From Microvirga soli (GTDB taxonomy: Bacteria; Pseudomonadota; Alphaproteobacteria; Rhizobiales; Beijerinckiaceae), in NCBI RefSeq assembly GCF_016734765.1, contig NZ_JAERQE010000014.1, forward strand, positions 62,001-126,000: DNA of 64,000 nucleotides, in the 5' to 3' direction. Positions within the stretch are counted from its first letter, which is position 1, and each line of letters begins with the position of its first letter. Shown piece after piece: positions 10,305 to 20,000 of this stretch. Both the position numbers and the translations under genes were made by a program. The notes under the pieces are model-generated. The model was not told the DNA's origin. It saw only the letters and a program-made list of their open reading frames with translations, and did not search any database.

Positions 10305-10322
10305 AATCATACTATACTACTA
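10305..10322. promoter_or_regulatory. Candidate operator upstream of chvE
   Basis: The 18 bases AATCATACTATACTACTA match 15 of 18 positions of the reverse complement of 54371-54388, in the promoter region of the other sugar-binding-protein gene. It lies about 210 bp upstream of the chvE start. The GntR/FadR protein encoded at 48988-49764 is the natural candidate ligand; this is inference. Confidence 0.4.
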
Positions 10323-10436
10323 TTTCCTCAGCAGCGAGGCTGAGCCTGTCTTAACCAGTCGGCCTCGGAGGAGGCATGGCTTCGGGCCTCGGCTAGTGAT
10401 CTCCCAGGGTCATCTGGGTGAATCCTCTCCGCCACC

Positions 10437-10587
10437 TGCCGGATAAGCTTAGCCCAGGTGCTGCTTAATGAAGGATTGTGACGCGACCCAAGACGTTGCG
10501 CCATCCCAGCAATCCTTACATCCGGATACCAAGAAGGGTCTAATCCAGATTACTGGATGCCTCGTTCCGGTGGTTCTGCGCTGGGCA
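10437..10587 (+). pseudogene. Relic of a DapA-family (2-keto-3-deoxy-arabonate dehydratase-type) gene, C-terminus only
   Basis: Two pieces in different frames match the C-terminus of the dehydratase at 56234-57172. In frame from 10437 the relic reads CRISLAQVLLNEG against CGLSAAKVLMKEG, then meets a TGA at 10479. One base shift later, from 10516, it reads LHPDTKKGLIQ...PVVLRWA against LHPETRKGLIE...PVVLRWG. The rest of the gene (about 250 codons) is missing or unrecognisable. It is a frameshifted, truncated pseudogene beside a sugar transporter. Confidence 0.8.
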
Positions 10588-11051
10588 ATAGAGGCGCACG
10601 TAAAGGAGGGCAAGCTCCGGATATCCCAGCGGGCAAGCGCCTCAACGGGCAGTTCTTAGAGAGAGTGGGCCGACCTTGGCTTCTCCCTGCGACGCTCGCC
10701 TTGGGGTCTGGAACCACCATCACCGAGATAACAGGGTACCTTGCGACTGTGGCAGAGCAGAACTGCTCACCGGAGCTACAAGCTGTCTACCATTGCCGGC
10801 ACGGCCGAATGCGGCCTAGGGGCCATCACCTCGAAATGACAGCACTCATGCTTTTTGGGGCCCAACCGCCCAGACCAGATACGCTCCTGACGGGGAGCCC
10901 CTGGCCCTGAGGAGCGTGAGAATCGACAATCAAGGTTGGGCAGGCAGCATGGAACAATGTAAAAAATAAGAGATGAGGAGCATTCAGATACAAGAGGCCG
11001 CGGCCTGCGAATTGTTGACCAGCTCAGCCATTAGGTATAATTTTGGCTTAC

Positions 11052-11080
11052 TTGACAGGCAAGCGTAGCAAGCAATTCTT
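11052..11080 (+). promoter_or_regulatory. Possible sigma-70 promoter of the aa3 oxidase operon
   Basis: TTGACA at 11052-11057 is a perfect -35 hexamer. A 17-bp spacer leads to ATTCTT, a weak -10. An inverted repeat ACCTAA (11115-11120) and TTAGGT (11135-11140) lies between it and coxM. There is no FixK box here. Confidence 0.3.
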
Positions 11081-11197
11081 GCGACGAGTACCCTGGAAGA
11101 ATTAGTGCGATATGACCTAAAGCAGCCTGATGCCTTAGGTGAGAAGTTATTGCCTTCTGTTTCATGCCGAAAGCCACTTCGGCAAGGATGAACGGGG

Positions 11198-12004
11198 ATG
11201 GCTGTAGCGCTCATACTGGTTCTGATCGCTGTAGGCTCGGTGGTTTTCCATCTTGTGAGCCCCTGGTGGTGGACGCCGATTGCGTCGAACTGGGGCTATA
11301 TCGATAGCACTATCGTCATCACATTCTGGATCACGGGCGCGGTTTTCGTCGCGATCGTGCTTTTCATGGCTTATTGCGTCTACCGATTCCGTCATCAACC
11401 AGGCCGGCGGGCCCACTACGAACCCGAAAGCAGGCGCTTGGAACTGTGGCTCACTGTCGGCACCGGCGTCGGCGTCGCGGCCATGCTGACGCCAGGCTTG
11501 TTCGTTTGGAGGCAGTTCATCACCGTTCCGGCGGATGCGACCGACATCGAAATTCTCGGCCAGCAATGGCAGTGGAGCTTTCGCCTTCCCGGTCCGGATG
11601 GTCAGCTTGGCATTGTCGACACCCGCCTTGTCAGTGCTGACAATCCCTTGGGCGTTAGCCGTGAGGATCCGAAGGCCCAGGATGACCTGATCGTCGAGGG
11701 CGGCGAGCTACGCCTGCCCGTCGGCAAACCAGTCAAGGCGCTGCTGCGCTCTGTCGACGTTATCCATAATTTCTACGTCCCCGAAGTGCGTGCGAAGATG
11801 GATCTGGTGCCTGGCCAAGTATCCTACATCTGGTTCACGCCGACGCGGACCGGAACCTTTGAGATCCTGTGCGCCGAACTCTGCGGCGTCGGGCACCCCC
11901 AGATGCGGGGAAAGGTCGTCGTGCAGGAGCAGGGCGACTACCAGGCCTGGCTGCAAGATCAGCGGTCTCGCAGCTTTGCGCGTCTAATGCCTGAGGCTCA
12001 ATAA
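11198..12004 (+). CDS. coxM: Cytochrome c oxidase subunit II (CoxM-type)
   Basis: Subunit II of an aa3-type haem-copper oxidase, 268 residues. It accepts electrons from cytochrome c through the binuclear CuA centre. Two N-terminal membrane spans are followed by a periplasmic cupredoxin domain. CuA ligands are visible in DVIHNFYVPE and CAELCGVGHPQM (two Cys, His, Met). There is no fused cytochrome c domain, so it is not a caa3 enzyme. The start ATG 11198 has AAGGA at 11184-11188. Gene order II-I-III-III matches the alternative oxidase coxMNOP of Bradyrhizobium. Confidence 0.9.
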   Translation: MAVALILVLIAVGSVVFHLVSPWWWTPIASNWGYIDSTIVITFWITGAVFVAIVLFMAYCVYRFRHQPGRRAHYEPESRRLELWLTVGTGVGVAAMLTPGLFVWRQFITVPADATDIEILGQQWQWSFRLPGPDGQLGIVDTRLVSADNPLGVSREDPKAQDDLIVEGGELRLPVGKPVKALLRSVDVIHNFYVPEVRAKMDLVPGQVSYIWFTPTRTGTFEILCAELCGVGHPQMRGKVVVQEQGDYQAWLQDQRSRSFARLMPEAQ

Positions 12005-12064
12005 AGAATCGCCGATCATGGCAAGTAAGCAAGGGGCGAAGAAGACGATCAGGGAACGATCCCA

Positions 12065-13843
12065 ATGGTTGATGTGCCCCTCGATCATGCCGGAACGGGA
12101 CCCGATGTGGTTGCCGGTGATGTCGAGCTCTACCACCCGCACAGCTGGGTGACGAAATACGTCTTCAGCCAGGACGCGAAGATCATCGCCATCCAATATT
12201 CTCTCACCGCATTGACCGTTGGGCTAGTCGCGCTCGTGCTCTCATGGCTGATGCGCCTGCAGCTCGGTTTTCCCGGCGTCTTCTCGTTTATCGACGCGAA
12301 CGCTTATTATCAGTTCATCACCATGCATGGAATGATGATGGTGGTCTACGTGCTGACTGCACTCTTCCTCGGAGGTTTCGGCAATTACCTCATTCCCCTG
12401 ATGGTTGGCGCGCGCGATATGGTCTTTCCCTATGTCAACATGTTGAGCTTCTGGGTGTACCTGCTCGCCGTGCTCATCCTCGTTGCAAGCTTCTTCGCGC
12501 CGGGCGGGCCTACTGGCGCCGGTTGGACCCTGTATCCGCCACAAGCGATCCTATCCGGTACGCCGGGAGGGCAGGACTGGGGCATCATCCTCATGCTCGT
12601 CTCGCTGATGGTCTTCATCATCGGTTTCACCATGGGTGGCTTGAACTATGTGGTAACCGTGCTGCAGGCGCGGGCGCAGGGGATGACCTTGATGCGCATG
12701 CCGCTGACGGTATGGGGCATCTTCACTGCAAGCTTCATGGCACTCCTGGCCTTTCCGGCCCTGTTCGTGGGTGCCGTGATGATGCTGTTCGACCGGGCGC
12801 TCGGCACCAGCTTCTTTATGCCGGCCATCATCGAGATGGGCCAGCCCTTAGACCGCAGCGGCGGAAGTCCGCTGCTCTTTCAGCACCTGTTCTGGTTCTT
12901 CGGCCATCCGGAGGTATACATTGTCGCCCTGCCGGCGTTCGGGATCGTGTCCGACCTGATCAGCACCCATGCGCGGCGCAATATCTTCGGCTATCGAATG
13001 ATGGTCTGGGCTCTCCTGGCAATCGGCGCTCTCAGTTTCGTCGTGTGGGCTCACCACATGTATGTGAGCGGTATGGACCCGTATTTCGGATTCTTCTTTG
13101 CCACCACCACGCTCATCATTGCCATTCCAACCGCGATCAAAGTCTACAATTGGGTTCTGACTCTCTGGCGCGGCGACATCCACCTGAACGTTCCCATGCT
13201 GTTCGCGCTCGCGTTCATCGTCACCTTTCTGAATGGGGGCCTGACAGGCTTGTTTCTCGGCAATGTCGTCGTGGATGTACCGCTCTCCGATACGATGTTC
13301 GTCGTTGCGCACTTCCATATGGTCATGGGCGTCGCTCCAATTCTGGTGATTTTCGGTGCCGTCTACCATTGGTATCCGAAGGTGACCGGCCGCATGCTGA
13401 ACGATACGCTTGGAAAGCTTCACTTCTGGGTTACTTTCCTAGGAGCTTACGCGATCTTCTTTCCCATGCACTATCTTGGCCTCATGGGAGTTCCGCGCCG
13501 CTATTACGAGATCGGCGACATGGCCTTCGTTCCTGCATCTGCCCACACGCTCAACGCCTTCATCACCATTGTCGCGCTGATCGTCGGCGCCGTTCAGCTT
13601 GTCTTCGTTTTCAATCTCTTCTGGAGCCTGCGTTCCGGCAGGCCTGCTGGTGGAAATCCCTGGCACGCGACCACGCTGGAGTGGCAAACCCCTGAAACCC
13701 CACCTCCGCACGGCAACTGGGGCAAGGATATGCCAGTCGTCTACCGCTGGGCCTACGATTACAGCGTTCCGGGCGCACCCGTCGATTTCCTGCCTCAAAA
13801 CCAGCCAAGCACCCAACTCGCTCCAGGTGCAGCTCATGGGTAG
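12065..13843 (+). CDS. coxN: Cytochrome c oxidase subunit I (CoxN-type)
   Basis: Catalytic subunit of the aa3 oxidase, 592 residues with about 12 membrane spans. Conserved elements include the haem a ligand in ITMHGMMMV, the CuB histidine with cross-linked tyrosine in GHPEVY, the two CuB histidines in VWAHHMYV, and haem ligands in VAHFHMVMG. The glutamate in GHPEVY and the aspartate in GARDM mark an A-type enzyme with a D proton channel. AGGGAA precedes ATG 12065. It overlaps coxO by 8 bp. Confidence 0.95.
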   Translation: MVDVPLDHAGTGPDVVAGDVELYHPHSWVTKYVFSQDAKIIAIQYSLTALTVGLVALVLSWLMRLQLGFPGVFSFIDANAYYQFITMHGMMMVVYVLTALFLGGFGNYLIPLMVGARDMVFPYVNMLSFWVYLLAVLILVASFFAPGGPTGAGWTLYPPQAILSGTPGGQDWGIILMLVSLMVFIIGFTMGGLNYVVTVLQARAQGMTLMRMPLTVWGIFTASFMALLAFPALFVGAVMMLFDRALGTSFFMPAIIEMGQPLDRSGGSPLLFQHLFWFFGHPEVYIVALPAFGIVSDLISTHARRNIFGYRMMVWALLAIGALSFVVWAHHMYVSGMDPYFGFFFATTTLIIAIPTAIKVYNWVLTLWRGDIHLNVPMLFALAFIVTFLNGGLTGLFLGNVVVDVPLSDTMFVVAHFHMVMGVAPILVIFGAVYHWYPKVTGRMLNDTLGKLHFWVTFLGAYAIFFPMHYLGLMGVPRRYYEIGDMAFVPASAHTLNAFITIVALIVGAVQLVFVFNLFWSLRSGRPAGGNPWHATTLEWQTPETPPPHGNWGKDMPVVYRWAYDYSVPGAPVDFLPQNQPSTQLAPGAAHG

Positions 13844-14540
13844 CATTCTCATTGTCCTAGGCGTCCTAATTGCTATCGGTGTGTGGTGGCTCTCGCGTCA
13901 GGGAGTGATGACCAAACCCTGGCTGGAACAAGGGGCTACAGTTGCCTATGCCCCCCTGGGAGGCGTGGACCCAGCGGTCGCCAGGACAGGGCTCAGGGTT
14001 TTTCTGGCCGTGGTCGGTTCTCTCTTCGCGCTTTTCATCAGCGCCTATGCAATCAGGATGCAGATGCCTGACTGGCGCGACGTGCCCCTGCCCAACGTGG
14101 TGTGGCTGAACACTATCATGCTGATCCTAAGCAGCATCGCCTTGCACGACGCGGGAAAGGCAGCCACCCGGAACGATGGTGCTGCCCTGAGACTAGGGCT
14201 CCTTGCAGCTGGCGTGACGGCGCTGGCTTTCCTGTCAGGGCAGCTTCTGGCTTGGCACCAACTGACGACAGGCGGCTACCTCCTTGCTTCGAACTCCGCC
14301 AATGCTTTCTTCTATGTCCTGACGGGAGTTCATGGCGTACACGTGATCGGCGGTATGGTGGCCTTGAGCCGAGCGATCGCCGCTGCATGGCGCGACGCCC
14401 CGCCTGAGCGGCTGCGGCTGAGCGTGGGGCTCTGCGCTACCTATTGGCATTTCCTGCTGTTCATTTGGCTCGTCCTCCTGAGCATCCTGACAGGATGGGC
14501 CGGCACCGCCATTGACCTTTGCCGGCAAGTATTAGGCTAG
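13836..14540 (+). CDS. coxO: Cytochrome c oxidase subunit III-family protein (CoxO-type)
   Basis: Membrane protein of 234 residues in the subunit III superfamily. Several spans are present, with the family's HxxxG-type motif in LTGVHGVHVIGG and a terminal segment containing YWHFLLFIWLVL. ATG 13836 overlaps the coxN stop by 8 bp; the frame is open further upstream but only inside coxN. In coxMNOP operons two subunit-III-like proteins (CoxO and CoxP) follow subunit I, and this is the first. Confidence 0.85.
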   Translation: MGSILIVLGVLIAIGVWWLSRQGVMTKPWLEQGATVAYAPLGGVDPAVARTGLRVFLAVVGSLFALFISAYAIRMQMPDWRDVPLPNVVWLNTIMLILSSIALHDAGKAATRNDGAALRLGLLAAGVTALAFLSGQLLAWHQLTTGGYLLASNSANAFFYVLTGVHGVHVIGGMVALSRAIAAAWRDAPPERLRLSVGLCATYWHFLLFIWLVLLSILTGWAGTAIDLCRQVLG

Positions 14541-14554
14541 GAGGAATGCACGCC

Positions 14555-15277
14555 ATGGCAGAGCAAGCCTTCTCTCCCCTCGCGACAACCCAGAACGATC
14601 CTTCGGGACTGCGCAGCATCGCGAGTGACTTCTCCTCCGACAGGACTGCCTTCAGGAACGTGTCTTGGGGCAAGGCAATGATGTGGATCTTCCTGCTCAG
14701 CGACACTTTCGTTTTTAGCAGCTTCCTGATTGCCTACATGACCGCCAGGATGTCCACGACGGTCCTATGGCCGAATGCAAGCGAGGTTTTTGCCCTGACG
14801 ATCGGAGGCATGACACTGCCCCTCATCCTGATCGCCATCATGACCTTCGTCTTGATCAGCAGCAGTGGCACCATGGCCATGGCCGTCAATTTTGGTTATC
14901 GCCGCGACCGCAGGAAAACCGCCACCCTAATGCTCTTGACGGCGTTTCTCGGCGCCACCTTCGTTGGCATGCAGGCTTTCGAGTGGACTAAGCTAATCCA
15001 TGAGGGGGTGAGGCCGTGGTCCAACCCGTGGGGAGCGGCCCAGTTCGGATCGACATTCTTCATGATCACCGGCTTTCACGGCACCCACGTGACCATTGGC
15101 GTGATCTTCCTTCTGATTGTCGCAAGAAAAGTCTGGCGCGGTGACTTCGATCACGAGCGAAGAGGTTTCTTCACGAGCCGGAAGGGACGGTACGAGGCCG
15201 TGGAGATCATAGGCCTCTACTGGCACTTCGTGGACCTGGTATGGGTCTTCATCTTCGCCCTCTTCTATCTCTGGTAG
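14555..15277 (+). CDS. coxP: Cytochrome c oxidase subunit III (CoxP-type)
   Basis: Second subunit-III-like protein, 240 residues. Typical motifs are FHGTHVTIGV and YWHFVDLVWVFIF near the C-terminus. The start is ATG 14555: AGGAGG at 14539-14544 sits 10 bp before it, whereas ATG 14546 would be only 1 bp from that Shine-Dalgarno. It should stabilise subunit I and the D-channel proton supply, as known for this family. Confidence 0.9.
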   Translation: MAEQAFSPLATTQNDPSGLRSIASDFSSDRTAFRNVSWGKAMMWIFLLSDTFVFSSFLIAYMTARMSTTVLWPNASEVFALTIGGMTLPLILIAIMTFVLISSSGTMAMAVNFGYRRDRRKTATLMLLTAFLGATFVGMQAFEWTKLIHEGVRPWSNPWGAAQFGSTFFMITGFHGTHVTIGVIFLLIVARKVWRGDFDHERRGFFTSRKGRYEAVEIIGLYWHFVDLVWVFIFALFYLW

Positions 15278-15287
15278 GGACCAGACC

Positions 15288-15629
15288 ATGGCACAGGAAA
15301 CGGCACTTCGCCCCGCGCAGGGACAGCAGCATCCCATCAGGCTCTACCTTGTCGTCTGGGCATGGCTGTTCATTCTGAGTGCCTGCTCATACCTCGTCGA
15401 TTACTTCCAGCTGGAGGGCAGCCTTCGCTACTCTCTGATCCTCTTGTTCATGCTGCTCAAGGCCGGTCTCATTGTGGCGGTATTCATGCACATGGCCTGG
15501 GAGCGCCTATCCCTCGTCTATGCCATCCTGGTCCCGATCAGCGCCGTTCTGGCCTTCGTCGCGATCATGGTGCTTGAGTCGGACCACACATTGCTGTCGC
15601 GCCTCACGTTCTTCGCACCTGGATCGTGA
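15288..15629 (+). CDS. Small cytochrome oxidase subunit IV-family protein (COX4_pro/CyoD-like)
   Basis: Membrane protein of 113 residues with three hydrophobic spans (about 22-42, 49-70 and 77-97). The pattern LILLFMLLKAGLIVAVFMHM is typical of prokaryotic subunit IV/CyoD proteins. It starts 10 bp after coxP and ends the recognisable oxidase genes, so it is most likely an accessory subunit of this aa3 enzyme. Confidence 0.82.
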   Translation: MAQETALRPAQGQQHPIRLYLVVWAWLFILSACSYLVDYFQLEGSLRYSLILLFMLLKAGLIVAVFMHMAWERLSLVYAILVPISAVLAFVAIMVLESDHTLLSRLTFFAPGS

Positions 15630-15931
15630 GCTTCCGATCGCTTCATGGTCGGATATGCCAGCGTATCGCTTGCACCGGCGACAATATCAAACTGGCCCAT
15701 AGTCCGGACCTCCAGGGATGAACCTTGGCAGTCTGGGCACAGACGGGATGCTTCGTATTCGACGGCCTCGCGCAGCCGCGGCCTCGAAGCTTGATCATAC
15801 TTCCAAACGGGGCCTGCATCGCCTGGAAATGCCTAATCCAGCTGCACGACTGTCGATGAGGCCCCGGTATACCTATCCTTGGCATGCGGAGTCCATGGTA
15901 GAATGCATGGCCCTGACAACAGGAGAGCTCC
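15630..15931. other. Intergenic region, nothing recognised
   Basis: About 300 bp between the oxidase operon and the small membrane gene at 15932. No gene, hairpin with a T run, or known binding site is evident. Confidence 0.6.
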
Positions 15932-16177
15932 GTGGATTCTGGCTTTGCCCTTATCTGGATTGGCGCTTTGCTCATCATTGCCGGCGTGGTTTATGCCGCA
16001 AGTCAGGCTCTCTGGAGAGGTCGGCTCAGCGATGCACGGCGGAGCGGGACAGAAAGTCAGCGGGCGAGTCTGGAGCCGCAGCAGTACCCAAGATCCTTCA
16101 GCCTCATGATCCATTGGCCGGCTATCGCTCTCATTCTCCTCGGCAGCATTCTCATCATGATGGACATGGTCCTTTGA
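15932..16177 (+). CDS. Small two-span membrane protein, function unknown
   Basis: 81 residues with two hydrophobic helices, one at the N-terminus (about residues 6-27) and one at the C-terminus (about 60-80), joined by a basic, polar linker. The start is GTG 15932 with AGGAGAG at 15921-15927. The good Shine-Dalgarno and clean two-span layout make it a likely real gene. I do not recognise the family. Its position behind the aa3 oxidase genes allows, but does not prove, a role with that enzyme. Confidence 0.6.
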   Translation: MDSGFALIWIGALLIIAGVVYAASQALWRGRLSDARRSGTESQRASLEPQQYPRSFSLMIHWPAIALILLGSILIMMDMVL

Positions 16178-17010
16178 CTTATGCCTAGGGACAAATCTCT
16201 CAAATCCATGCTGGAGATTTAGCGATAGTCGACGAATGAAATGTTATTCCAAAGAGGCATCTTCAGCATAAGGTTTACTATCAGCCTCATCACAGGTTCA
16301 AAGGTCGTTATAATGCTCAAGGCTTCTGCCGGACATGCAGCGGCGATCAGCATAAGGGCTTCGCATACCAGAAGGCAGCAGCTACGCGGGCACCGGATCC
16401 CTGGCTTTGTAGGCTCGATCAATCCCCGAACTCAGCGATGTCGCACCCCGCTCCCGATCTTGCAATCTAATATCGTCGGCGAAATACCCCTACCTTATAA
16501 ATTGAATTATCCATTTAAGGTCAAATCACTAGGGGGATTATACTAAGTTTGAGTCAGGCTTCTGGTGTCACGAACAATTCTTCTAGAAGAGGCTTGACCC
16601 AAGTCCCTATTTCGATGCGGCATTTGGTAGCATACCGCACCAGATTTGATCGTGCCTGTCAGATGGGCTCCCGCTCGAATTCGAGGGTGAGATCAATTTG
16701 TGAGTTGAAGAGAAATCGAAAACGGAAATCCTTTGGACCGCTCTGTGCTGCAAGTGAACTTGCATACATACGCACATCAATGATCACGCGCACGCTCCGT
16801 CTCAACGCGCGCACATCCTCAGCATGAGCTTGGGTTCTCCTCCTGACAAATAAGGTACTCCTTTGGGGGTAGACAAGTCGAAGATTCCGGCCAGATTATC
16901 AAAAAGCGTGAACGCGCTGACAGGCAGGTAGACGCCGTGCCTGAGGGAAAATTGGTAGCTGCAGAACGGCACAGCCGGAATCTGCGCACAGTCGTGAGAG
17001 GAACCCTACG
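16178..17010. other. Intergenic region of about 830 bp, no gene recognised
   Basis: Noticeably richer in A and T than the surroundings (for example around 16480-16550). Short open frames exist on both strands but lack plausible starts, Shine-Dalgarno sites or family resemblance. It ends with the promoter region and Shine-Dalgarno of the protease gene at 17011. Confidence 0.55.
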
Positions 17011-20000
17011 ATGCCGAGTCCCAGTCAAACGAGCGATCAGTGGTGGGTTAACGATCAGACACCGGATAATCCTTATGGCAAGAGCGAAGACTATGAGGCC
17101 TTCCTTGATTATCTCGGTGCATTGCCTCGCAGCCTGACGCCCGAGATCGCCGCGGGAACGCTGAGGATTAACGTCTACGAACTCAACGATCACCCTGATT
17201 ACAAGGCTGCCGCGATCGGCGCCTTACAAATGTGGTCGTCTGTCACTCCTCTGAAATTCGAGATCGTGGATGACGCGCCATTCAATAGAGCAACGGATTG
17301 GATAGAGGTTGTCAGCCCCGAGCTTGGTGAAGAGGATGATGGCAGCGCCTATTCGAGCAATCGCTATGTCAGCATCGGCCAGCGTTTCCACGATACGGAA
17401 CCCAATAAGACCGATCTCGGCGGTTACGTTTTCGATTCCTTCGTCCACGAATTCGGCCATGAATTTGGCCTCAATCATCCGGGGCTCTACAATTATAGCG
17501 GCCCCGGCGGCGTACAGATTAATTATCTGAACAACGCAACCTGGACTTATGATCGCCAGCAATACAGCGTCATGTCCTACTTCGATGGAATCGATGTCGG
17601 TGAAACCAGCCGCTGGTCCGCAGCGACGCCGCTTATGGCCGACATTGAGGCGACCATTCGCCGGTTTTTCTCAACCGTCGACGCGAATGGAGTGCGCACC
17701 TATCAGTCTATCGACCTCAATACCGGCGACAATGTCTACGGCTTCGGCAGCACGCAGTACGGCTACAAGCTGACCTCCTCGGGTATGCAGCATGACATCG
17801 GTTTTGCGATCCATGATACCGGCGGGACCGACACGATCAACTTCTCCGGCTCGACTGCGGGTACAATCCTCGATTTGCGCGCTGGACAGTTCTCCAGTGT
17901 CAACGGGCACAGCAATAATGTGTCGATCTTCGCCGGGCACAACGCAAACGGGACTGACTATTATATCGAGAACGGCATCGGCAGCAGGTATGACGACGTC
18001 CTGATCGGCAATGATGGCGCCAACACTCTGGACGGCCGCGGCGGCGGTGACCGTATGGCCGGCAACGGCGGCGACGACATCTATTTCGTCGATTCCATGG
18101 ACGACATCGTTCGGGAGGAGGCCAACGGCGGCAACGACACGGTTATCCTCCTGGCCAGGAACTTGAGGATCAGGAAGATCGCCAACGTCGAAAACATCAT
18201 CTACGCCGACGTGTCGACGACGCAGCCTGATGACGACGGCGAGAGCCCACCCATCGTCGGCGACAACACGATGACCAGCCTTATCTTCGGCGATGGCGGA
18301 AACAATACGCTCGACGGCGGCGCCGGCGACGATACGGTCTTCGGCCAGGGAGGTGATGACCTGATCATCGGCGGCCGCGACTCACTCGCCAGCCGTGACA
18401 TCAACAACACGATCGATGTTGAAGACCTTGAAGACCAGACCGAAAGCGACGATGGAGACGACGCGCTTTACGGCGGCGGCGGCAACGACGTCATCCTTGG
18501 CGGCCAAGGCAATGATATGCTCGATGGCGGCGACGGCAACGATACACTGAGCGGCCAGGACGGCATAGATGTATTCAGGGGTGGCGCAGGCATCGACACG
18601 GTCGATTATAGCAAGGAAAGCCCGTTCCAGCTGCTCGTCAATCTCGCTACGAATGTTGCCAGCGGCGGGACCGCCTCGGGTGACACTTTCAACAGCATCG
18701 AGAATCTGATCGGCTCAGATGACCGTATTGACCGCTTCATCGGCACATCCGCCGCTAATCATTTCTGGGGCCGAGGTGGCGGAGATTACTTCAATGGCGG
18801 TGGCGGCAATGACATCCTGGATGGCGGCAATGATGGCGACATCCTGTATGGCGAAGCCGGCAACGACACGATCATCGGCGGCTCTGGTCAAGACTACCTG
18901 GATGGCGGGTCAGGTACAGACACGGTCGTCTACGCGGGCAGCTCTGGCGGTGTGACAATAGATCTTGCGAACGGCACGGCCTACGGTGGCGACGGCGATG
19001 GTCCGGTGCAAATCGTCGGTCGAGGCACAACTATACGGCACGATATACTTGTCGGCTTTGAAAATGCCGTCGGTTCATCCTCCAATGATCGTCTCATCGG
19101 CACGGACCGGGCCAATGAACTCTCCGGCGGGGCTGGGGATGACACGCTGACCGGCGGTGGCGGCGCTGACAGATTGAACGGCGGTGCCGGCAGAGACACG
19201 GCAGACTACTCTGACGCGACGCGCGGCGTTGCACTGACTCTCACTGGAGGGAAATCCGGTGGAGATAAATATGTCTCCATCGAAAATCTTGCAGGTTCGG
19301 GATTCAATGACCGCCTGACCGGCGATGGCGCAGCCAATGTATTAACTGGCCAGGGCGGGAACGACGTCATCGACGGTGGCCGCGGCGATGACACCCTGCT
19401 GGGCGATTTCGACTATCAGGGCGACGCGGCTCCACGGCCGGGCATGGGGACCGGTTACGCCACGTTGGGATCGGACGCGACGAACAACTCGATCGCAGCC
19501 GCGTTTGACATCTCCAACAACTTCTCCCTTGCCAGCGACCCCGATATCTTCGATTCGACGACGGTGCTTCATACCACCGTCAATGCTACCGGAAACGGCA
19601 AGGGCGGCTATTACAAGATCGATCTGGCGGCCGGGACGGTCATTACGATCGATATTGACGGGATTGCCGATCCGAATGTTCATGACAGTTGGCTGAGGCT
19701 GCTCGACAGCAACGGCAACATCGTCACTCAGAACGATGATGGCGGCGGCGACCCTGGCTCTACCAGCAACCGGGACTCAAGCACTGTATTTGTCGTGGAG
19801 GAGACCGGAACCTATTACATCCTGGAAGGTAGCTGGTCGGAGACGGCGCCGGGCAATGGCTGGGCAGAAGCCATACCGGAAGGATCAACCTATGAGTTGA
19901 ACGTGTCGGTTGAGTTCCCCCCCGCGCCGGCCCGGCCGGGCGTTGCGGGATCTGATAGGCTCAACGGTGGCCGGGGCAGCGATCTGCTGGATGGCGGCCT

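Larger units (their letters stand above)
10096..11197. other. Long intergenic region with chvE promoter, gene relic and coxM promoter
   Basis: About 1.1 kb with no intact gene. From left to right it holds the chvE promoter region with a possible operator (10305-10322), a decayed DapA-type gene fragment (10437-10587), an open stretch at 10588-10910 that I could not assign on either strand, and the upstream region of the aa3 oxidase operon. Confidence 0.6.

Noticed and set aside
11198-15629. Quinol (bo3-type) oxidase operon
   Set aside because: Subunit II keeps the CuA ligands CAELCGVGH, which quinol oxidases lack, so it is a cytochrome c oxidase.
18000-20000. Dense DNA repeats that could suggest a CRISPR-like or tandem array
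   Set aside because: They are in-frame codons for glycine/aspartate-rich RTX nonapeptides of the protease, with degenerate third positions and no spacers.
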